Shown piece by piece: positions 58,591-64,000 of a stretch of DNA of 64,000 bases. This DNA comes from Natrinema soli (GTDB lineage Archaea > Halobacteriota > Halobacteria > Halobacteriales > Natrialbaceae): assembly GCF_028618695.1 (NCBI RefSeq), contig NZ_JAQIVI010000413.1:11443-75442 (forward strand), in the 5' to 3' direction. Position numbers and translations under genes: made by a program. How positions within the stretch are numbered: the stretch's first letter is position 1; every line of letters begins with the position of its first letter. The notes under the pieces were generated by a model. That model did not search any database. It was not told where the DNA came from and saw only the letters and a program-made list of their open reading frames with translations.

Positions 58591-59349
58591 TCAGTAGCTC
58601 AAATCGAGCTCGATCAGGTTCGCTTTCTGGGAGAGTTTGTTTGGGATTTCTTCTCGGAACCGTTCATCGGTCATCCGACTTCTCGGACCGGAGACGCTTA
58701 TCGCACCGATAGCCTTCCCGTCGTCTAGGAGCGGAACCGCAACGCATCGGAGTCCGTTTATCCGCTCTTCGTCGTCGAACGCGAAACCTCGGTCTCGAAT
58801 CTCCGCAAGCGTTTCGAACAGTTCGTCGACGTCCGTGATCGTTCGCTCGGTCGCAGACGGAAGTCCGTGGCGATCGACGATCGCTTCGACTCGTTCTTCC
58901 GGAAGGTATGACAAAATCGCCTTTCCAAGCGCGGTGTTGTGGAGATATACGGACTCACCCGTGTACGTATTGATCTGAATCGCTTCGTTTCCCATGGATC
59001 GGTAGATATAGATCCCGAGCCCGTGCTCTTCGACCAACAGGTTCGTCTTTTCACCTGTCTCCTCTGCCAGCGATTTGAGTTCCGGTTTCGCCGCATTGTA
59101 GCGTTCCATCCGATGGCGCGTGTATCCACCCAACTCGAAAAACCGGAGCCCTAACCGGTACTCCGATCTGTCTTTGACGACGTATCGGTGCTCCTGGAGG
59201 GTGCTGAGGTGTTTGTGAACGGCGCTGGGGGCGAGATCCAGCTCTGTGGCGATTTCTGTCACGCCCGCTCTATCAAACTCTTGGAGGAGATCGATGATCT
59301 CGAGAGTCGTCTCGGTTGCTTTGACCGGGTATTTTGCTTTGTGTCCCAT
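58591..59349 (-). CDS. IclR-family regulator of the sugar-acid cluster
   Basis: 252 residues from ATG 59349 (MGHKAKYPVKATETT). Winged helix: TEIATELDLAPSAVHKHLST; effector domain: TALGKAILSYLPEERVEAIV and NGLRCVAVPLLDDGKAIGAI. It is a paralogue of the regulator at 16308-17075. IclR proteins (for example KdgR) often control uronate and KDG genes. The position just upstream of dctP on the same strand fits local control, though the operator was not identified. Confidence 0.93.
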   Translation of the reverse strand: MGHKAKYPVKATETTLEIIDLLQEFDRAGVTEIATELDLAPSAVHKHLSTLQEHRYVVKDRSEYRLGLRFFELGGYTRHRMERYNAAKPELKSLAEETGEKTNLLVEEHGLGIYIYRSMGNEAIQINTYTGESVYLHNTALGKAILSYLPEERVEAIVDRHGLPSATERTITDVDELFETLAEIRDRGFAFDDEERINGLRCVAVPLLDDGKAIGAISVSGPRSRMTDERFREEIPNKLSQKANLIELDLSY

Positions 59350-60868
59350 AGATATGGGTTTGATACGAGTCCCCATAAGGTTTCTTCATGAGAGAACGAT
59401 GAAGCGCAGCGGACGAATTGCGGTGCTATTCGGCGTGTGACGGCACACGATCCCGACAGAGATGGCCGAAACCCATGATTCCGGTTCAGATCGTATCCCT
59501 GAACCTTCCGGTTTGAGGGACGACGATAGCGTTCTGGGCGAAACGAGCGTCCGCCGCTACCCACAGTGACGCTTCGAACAGAAATTATCTAGCAGAGAAA
59601 CACCTGCCGATACGTCGTCTAACAACTATAATTACATACATACAATTGTAATGGATGTGCGAGCTGGATTACAAATATACTATCGTCAATACCGGGTAGT
59701 GTTTGATGCTGGTGCAAAGTAGATGTAAACCATCCTGGAAATTAATCGATCAGGAAGGACGGAAATTACAATTCTATGGTCGTAAATGGAGAGTGAGGGG
59801 TATAGCTGATACGAGATCGTTTAATTCTCTCTCAGAGAAAATCTGATTTCCCACTCGTTGTTCCGACGACGTGAGTGTGGCGGGCATACTATCGAAAATC
59901 TAGTTGCTGACAGCGAACTCCTGCCAATCTCCGAGATCCGTGCAGAGACACGCCAATATGAACGCGTTCAATCGCTTTCGCATCGAATTTACCCAGAGTG
60001 AATATCGTGTGGGATAAGCGCGATGATCGGAGAGGGCACGAAAGCCACTGCCAGAGAGTTCCGCATGTTCGTTCCGTACTTACGAGAACTACCAGACACT
60101 TTCCAGAGTTGTTGACCGCGTACTACGAATCGAATTTCTCTGCCAGAGAACCCTAACGACTCCGCGATTGAGCGGCGGTCCGACCGTCGACACGACTGCA
60201 GGGACGAGCGAGCCAACGGTGCGAATCGGCCGAGGGATCAGGTAGAGATACGCACACACGTCTGGAACGACCGGTATCGCCAATCGCTATGTCTGAGGAA
60301 CTGCCGGTCGATTCGAACGAGATCGAACGCGAAACCGTATTTGATGGGATGATCGAATCCGTCACGACGCGTGATTGGGCGAGCGATGAATTCCGTTATC
60401 GTCGATTCGGAAACAGACGAGTGGGACACGGCAGCAGACGGCAGCGAGTGTACGAGGGCAGACGAGAAAGTGGACGAAGGGATCGCAGGAATCGATACTG
60501 AGACTGCTACTCGCTGCCTGAAAGAAATGGGCGACACGACGATACCAGACATTGACGGCCCCACGGTGTCGCTTTCGTCCGGCAGTTAGTCGGTCCTTGC
60601 GGTGGAACGAACCCACACCCCTCGCACCGAAAGGGGTATTCGTATGGCGCAACCAACGCACAGTTACAACCGTGCAACACATCACGTCCCACGTGAGCAC
60701 GGCATCAAATAAAGGTATACACGTCAAATTGCGATGACAGAGCAGGATGAGTCGTTCGAGCGAAAACGGTGAATAGGACCACCGAGCAGACGGAGAGAGC
60801 CGTGAGACACTCGTTTCAGAACGTTGAGGCCGGATCCGGACGGAACGTTTCGAGGGAAACTACAGCGG
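59350..60868. other. About 1.5 kb without a recognisable gene
   Basis: AT-richer DNA. Bases 59889-59898 (atactatcga) and 59928-59942 (tctccgagatccgtg) echo 34032-34041 and 34059-34073 beside the IS630 right end. An inverted pair aattgtaat / attacaatt lies near 59643 and 59766. A possible small acidic protein (60386-60589, MNSVIVDSETDEWDTAADG) has no known relative and no clear promoter. Confidence 0.4.
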
Positions 60869-61945
60869 CTACTCCGTTTCGGCTACCTGCGTCGTCCGGG
60901 ACGATTCCGATCGGACCGTCTCGATAACCCCTCGGAGGTAGCCGATAGTAAACCCACGAGCGCGGTGTCGCCAGTCGTCGTCACCCTCCATTTTCGGTAC
61001 GTGGTCGGGGATGACGGGACCATCGAAACCGACATCGTGGAGCGTCCGGACCGCCTCCGCGGTGTCGAAGTTACCCGTATCAACGAACGTCTCGTGGAAT
61101 TTCGGTACCGTTCCAACGACGTCCCGGAAGTGAATGAAGACGATCTGATCACGTTCGCCGAAGCGGCGGATGACTTCGGTTACGTCCTCACCCATCTGCG
61201 AGAAACACCCCAGACATAGCTTGAGCCCGTGGTTATCGCTTGGAACGAGATCCATCGCCTTCTCGAAGTTTTCCACGTTCCGGAACAGACGCGGGATACC
61301 ACCGAGCGACTCGAGGACCGGTGGATCAACAGGGTGAAGTGCGAGGTCGACGCCGGCTTCTTCCGCCACGGGGAGAACTGTCTCGAGGAAGTACTGGTAA
61401 TTCTCCCAGAACTCGTCTTCGGTGTAGGCTCGATCGAGACCAGGTGCGAGCTCGTCTGGATCGTCAAGTTCATCGTAATCGAAGGCGGTTGCCTCCGCGC
61501 CGCCACGGGTCTCTACGGGCGACGTCCGCATCGGAACGACGCTGCGGGGGTTCCACTGGTAGCCTAACACCGGAATGTCGGCTTCACCGAGGTTTCGAAT
61601 CAGAGTGGTGATCTGATCGAGCGCCTCGTCCGTACCGTCGCGACCGAACATGATATCGCCGTACATCGAATACGGGAGCGACTGGATTCCAGTAAAGGAG
61701 AGACCGGCGTCTTCGATACGTTCTCGAGCAGCCGTGAGTTCCGAGACGGACGGAATCTGATTTGGGCCGACCGCGATCGTATCGGTCCCATCTCGGTCGT
61801 TGAACTCGTCGGGCTCTTCAGCCGTGTCTGCGTGATCCACGAAAATATCCGCCACTCCGAGTTGACTAATGTATCGTAGTCGAGACTGCGAAAGCGATCG
61901 TGTTCGAACACCGACGCTGACAGCCGTGTTGCTATTGCGATTCAT
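60869..61945 (-). CDS. uxuA: Mannonate dehydratase (UxuA-like)
   Basis: 358 residues, TIM barrel. It begins MNRNSNTAVSVGVRTRSLSQ, with LALHPVDPPVLESLGGIPRL, LKLCLGCFSQMGEDV (metal Cys region), FIHFRDVVGTVPKFHETFVD and GPVIPDHVPKMEGD (metal His). The family dehydrates D-mannonate to 2-keto-3-deoxygluconate in hexuronate breakdown. With the DctPQM importer and DHDPS-family gene nearby it points to uronic acid use. It lies alone, transcribed in the same direction as the transporter genes. Confidence 0.9.
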   Translation of the reverse strand: MNRNSNTAVSVGVRTRSLSQSRLRYISQLGVADIFVDHADTAEEPDEFNDRDGTDTIAVGPNQIPSVSELTAARERIEDAGLSFTGIQSLPYSMYGDIMFGRDGTDEALDQITTLIRNLGEADIPVLGYQWNPRSVVPMRTSPVETRGGAEATAFDYDELDDPDELAPGLDRAYTEDEFWENYQYFLETVLPVAEEAGVDLALHPVDPPVLESLGGIPRLFRNVENFEKAMDLVPSDNHGLKLCLGCFSQMGEDVTEVIRRFGERDQIVFIHFRDVVGTVPKFHETFVDTGNFDTAEAVRTLHDVGFDGPVIPDHVPKMEGDDDWRHRARGFTIGYLRGVIETVRSESSRTTQVAETE

Positions 61946-62358
61946 ATCCGATGACTCGTTTGAAACACCTAAACTATTTCGGAGAGGCTATCGGACCGGC
62001 CCGAGTGATATCGCTTATCCAGAAGTACCGGACGGAATCTGATCTCCGGACGAAAGCCGAAAAGCTAGATTGGCAGCCGTTGCTATGGGACAGGATACGG
62101 GGCTAGCGTTTTCGGTGAGCTACGACAAGTGGCGCTTGGAGTGCTCAAGGGGTTTGAGGGTCAACAGTGAGCAACCCTTAATCTGACACCTCGCTGCATC
62201 CCGTAGCGCCACGTAATCAGCTGTCGTCTTTTGATATAAGAGCTTCCATCCAGTTACTGCTCACGAAAAGAAAATTATAATCATATTTCCGCTTCGTATC
62301 GATGCTGATCTATCCTTCCGCCTGAGTCCCGCACTGATTCTCGGTGGATTCGATCGCG
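61946..62358. other. Intergenic, 413 bases, nothing firm
   Basis: An inverted pair gtggcgct (62130-62137) / agcgccac (62206-62213) is present but is short. No gene seen. Confidence 0.4.
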
Positions 62359-62802
62359 TTACAATGACTGTGTCGTCACGGTAACCGGTCCGTCGAACTG
62401 GAGGATGATCGACTGCGCTACGTCGCCGAAAAGTGCTTTTCCGGCCGGAGAGCGTTTCTTACCGCTGACAAATACGATCTCGCAGTTTTCCTTTTCAGCG
62501 ATCTCAATGAGATCACCTGGAATCGTCCCGACGACGCCTCGTGCCGTGTACGGAATATCGGGGCCGAACGCATTTTTCGCGACCTCGTTGGCCTCGGCTG
62601 TCGCGATCTTCTCCATCTCGTCGATGCTTTCGACCTCTCTGTCCGACTTCGCCTGTCGTTGCAGGTTATTCTGAAATTGCTTCTCGTCGATGATCCTGCA
62701 AAATAGGATCTCTTTCTCCGTTCCAGTGACGTGATTCTTCGCTGTGCGCATCAGTTCCTGATCCGGCTCATCACCTGTCTGGATGACGAGTACTTTCTCC
62801 AT
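62359..62802 (-). CDS. Universal stress protein (UspA-like)
   Basis: 147 residues from ATG 62802 (MEKVLVIQTGDEPDQ). The C-terminal FVSGKKRSPAGKALFGDVAQ is close to the UspA at 24525-24944 (SGRKRSPAGKAIFGSVTQ), including the modified nucleotide loop, so the two belong to one subfamily. It stands in an otherwise empty region. An extension to 62907 lacks support. Confidence 0.88.
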   Translation of the reverse strand: MEKVLVIQTGDEPDQELMRTAKNHVTGTEKEILFCRIIDEKQFQNNLQRQAKSDREVESIDEMEKIATAEANEVAKNAFGPDIPYTARGVVGTIPGDLIEIAEKENCEIVFVSGKKRSPAGKALFGDVAQSIILQFDGPVTVTTQSL

Positions 62803-63699
62803 ACTCTCTATACAGTCGGGGCAATATATAAAATTCCGCACTACCGAGAGAGTTATGTTCGGTTGATATTTTTCGCGTTCACGCGGAGGAATCCTCCGGC
62901 ACTGCACGCTGGTGGTAGCTGGTGGTAGAAATTACTGTTTGTCGTTTTCCGCCTTTGTCCGAAATTGGAATTCGCGGGAGCGGTCGTGAGGATTGACTGA
63001 AGGCTGTGAGAACCACCTGTCGCTCTTCTTCCTCCTTGATTAATTAACACGCTGACTGAGTCAATCAGCGATCGGGTACGGACGACTCGAGCCGATTGCG
63101 ATCCGTTTGAAACGCGACCTGACGTTTACGCAAGCGAAACTTTCGTGTGGCCCAGTAGAATGCTCGCGTTCCGAAGACGGCACGTCGTTCCCGGCCAAAA
63201 TTGATAAGATAGCAACCATAAAGGAAAATACTCAGTAGTGTGAATATAGCACAATAAAGCATGGGTCAAAATGAGCTATCGATGATGCAGTCGATGGAGG
63301 TTGAGGAACTAACTCTGCCTTACCTCCTCATAGAGTAACTGCGAACGCATTTCTCTGACAAGGGGTCTCTCGTCGATGGTGTTAGCTACTCAATTACCCT
63401 TGTTCGGGCAAGATCACGTAATTATCTCGACTACTTCGGAAAATCTGCCGAAATATAATTCATTCCACCAAAATATGTGTCGAGTACTTCTACAATCCGT
63501 GGGCGAGCAGTCGATCAAGCACCAGATGAATATTGATCACTCCACTCATTATTATATCCCACAATAACCGAAATAGTTTCATTTCTGTTGAATTCGGCGA
63601 ACAGCGTTGGTGTGCTACTCCACGAGAAAATTTCTTGGCATATTTTTATCCTACATTCGTGTAGTTGCCGAACACGAACTCAGAAAGGAATAACAACGA
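62803..63699. other. About 900 bases without a gene
   Basis: AT-rich. A 10-base unit gctggtggta is tandemly duplicated near 62908-62927, and an imperfect palindrome CGCTGACTGAGTCAATCAGC starts at 63050. No coding signal seen. Confidence 0.4.
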
Positions 63700-63930
63700 G
63701 CGACTGGAAGCTCGAGCAAGTTGCAGCGAAGTACGATGTATCCGATCTCGACAAGACGATAGTTGACCGAGTTCCTGCTGCGCACCGAGTTACGTAGTCC
63801 AGCTCGGTATATGAGCATCCTTGAGTTAGTCCCAACGGACCACACGACTCCGAACGAGATTGCTGGCGCGACGGGAGTCGATTCAGGGCCGTTATCGAAG
63901 TTCTCCTCTTCTCGAAGGGCGGATTCGTTG
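63700..63930 (+). pseudogene. Fragment of an archaeal ATPase (DUF234-type) gene
   Basis: Two frames give DWKLEQVAAKYDVSDLDKTI then EFLLRTELRSPARYMSILEL and HTTPNEIAGATGVDSGPLSK, which resembles the winged-helix linker of haloarchaeal STAND-like ATPases followed by DUF234. A deletion and frameshift separate the pieces, the ATPase domain is absent, and the reading is lost after SGPLSKF. It is a relic. Confidence 0.6.
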
Positions 63931-64000
63931 ATGGGCATCCGTTCTAGTTTAGCAGATCGGGGGATCCAGAGACACCAAGCTAGAATAGTCAGTAACTAGA

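Noticed and set aside
62130..62213. 8-bp inverted pair gtggcgct / agcgccac suggesting a small mobile element
   Set aside because: Too short, no flanking duplication, no internal gene.
63050..63070. Palindrome resembling the TetR operators (TGACTGAGTCA)
   Set aside because: Not linked to any gene start and only half matches the operator pattern.

Overview
The window reads as a haloarchaeon (class Halobacteria; the order cannot be fixed from sequence alone). Coding regions are GC-rich, proteins are strongly acidic, secreted proteins carry twin-arginine lipobox signals, several starts follow an archaeal TATA box by about 27 bases, and there are archaeal hallmarks: membrane-bound LonB, the rod-determining factor RdfA next to an SMC-like ATPase, and F420-type luciferase-fold oxidoreductases. 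I saw no rRNA, tRNA or CRISPR array.

Bases 1-28300 are an organic-acid / acyl-CoA catabolic island: a MaoC hydratase (cut by the window edge), two paralogous class III CoA-transferases, a TAXI-type TRAP transporter, four acyl-CoA dehydrogenases, an operon of acyl-CoA synthetase, broken enoyl-CoA hydratase, citryl-CoA-lyase-like protein and SDR, a TPP enzyme, an IclR regulator, further SDRs, a VOC protein, LLM oxidoreductases and three MFS transporters. Two promoters share a TGGTACCA-centred operator, and each precedes a small ORF of apparently the same family.

Bases 29900-32830 hold the RdfA / SMC-like pair. Bases 32990-35175 are decayed: an IS630-family transposase pseudogene with recognisable inverted repeats, and one copy of a duplicated, apparently structured non-coding element.

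Bases 35176-44862 are an efflux and regulation block: an RND/MMPL exporter, three paralogous TetR regulators, a Na+/Ca2+ antiporter, a small zinc-ribbon membrane protein, a MATE pump and a polyprenyl-synthase-like protein lacking its Asp motifs. Five related TGAC-type palindromes sit in the promoters of this block.

Bases 44984-48404 carry LonB and an LLM oxidoreductase. Bases 48405-52600 are gene-poor: the second copy of the structured element, then an 846-bp mobile element with perfect 14-bp terminal inverted repeats and an 8-bp target duplication that carries a cupin gene instead of a transposase, a DUF2061 protein and a FabG pseudogene.

Bases 52615-61945 form a sugar-acid catabolic cluster: semialdehyde dehydrogenase, DHDPS-family dehydratase/aldolase, DctPQM TRAP transporter, IclR regulator and mannonate dehydratase. 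The right end (62000-64000) has one universal stress protein, mostly empty AT-richer DNA and a fragment of an archaeal ATPase gene.
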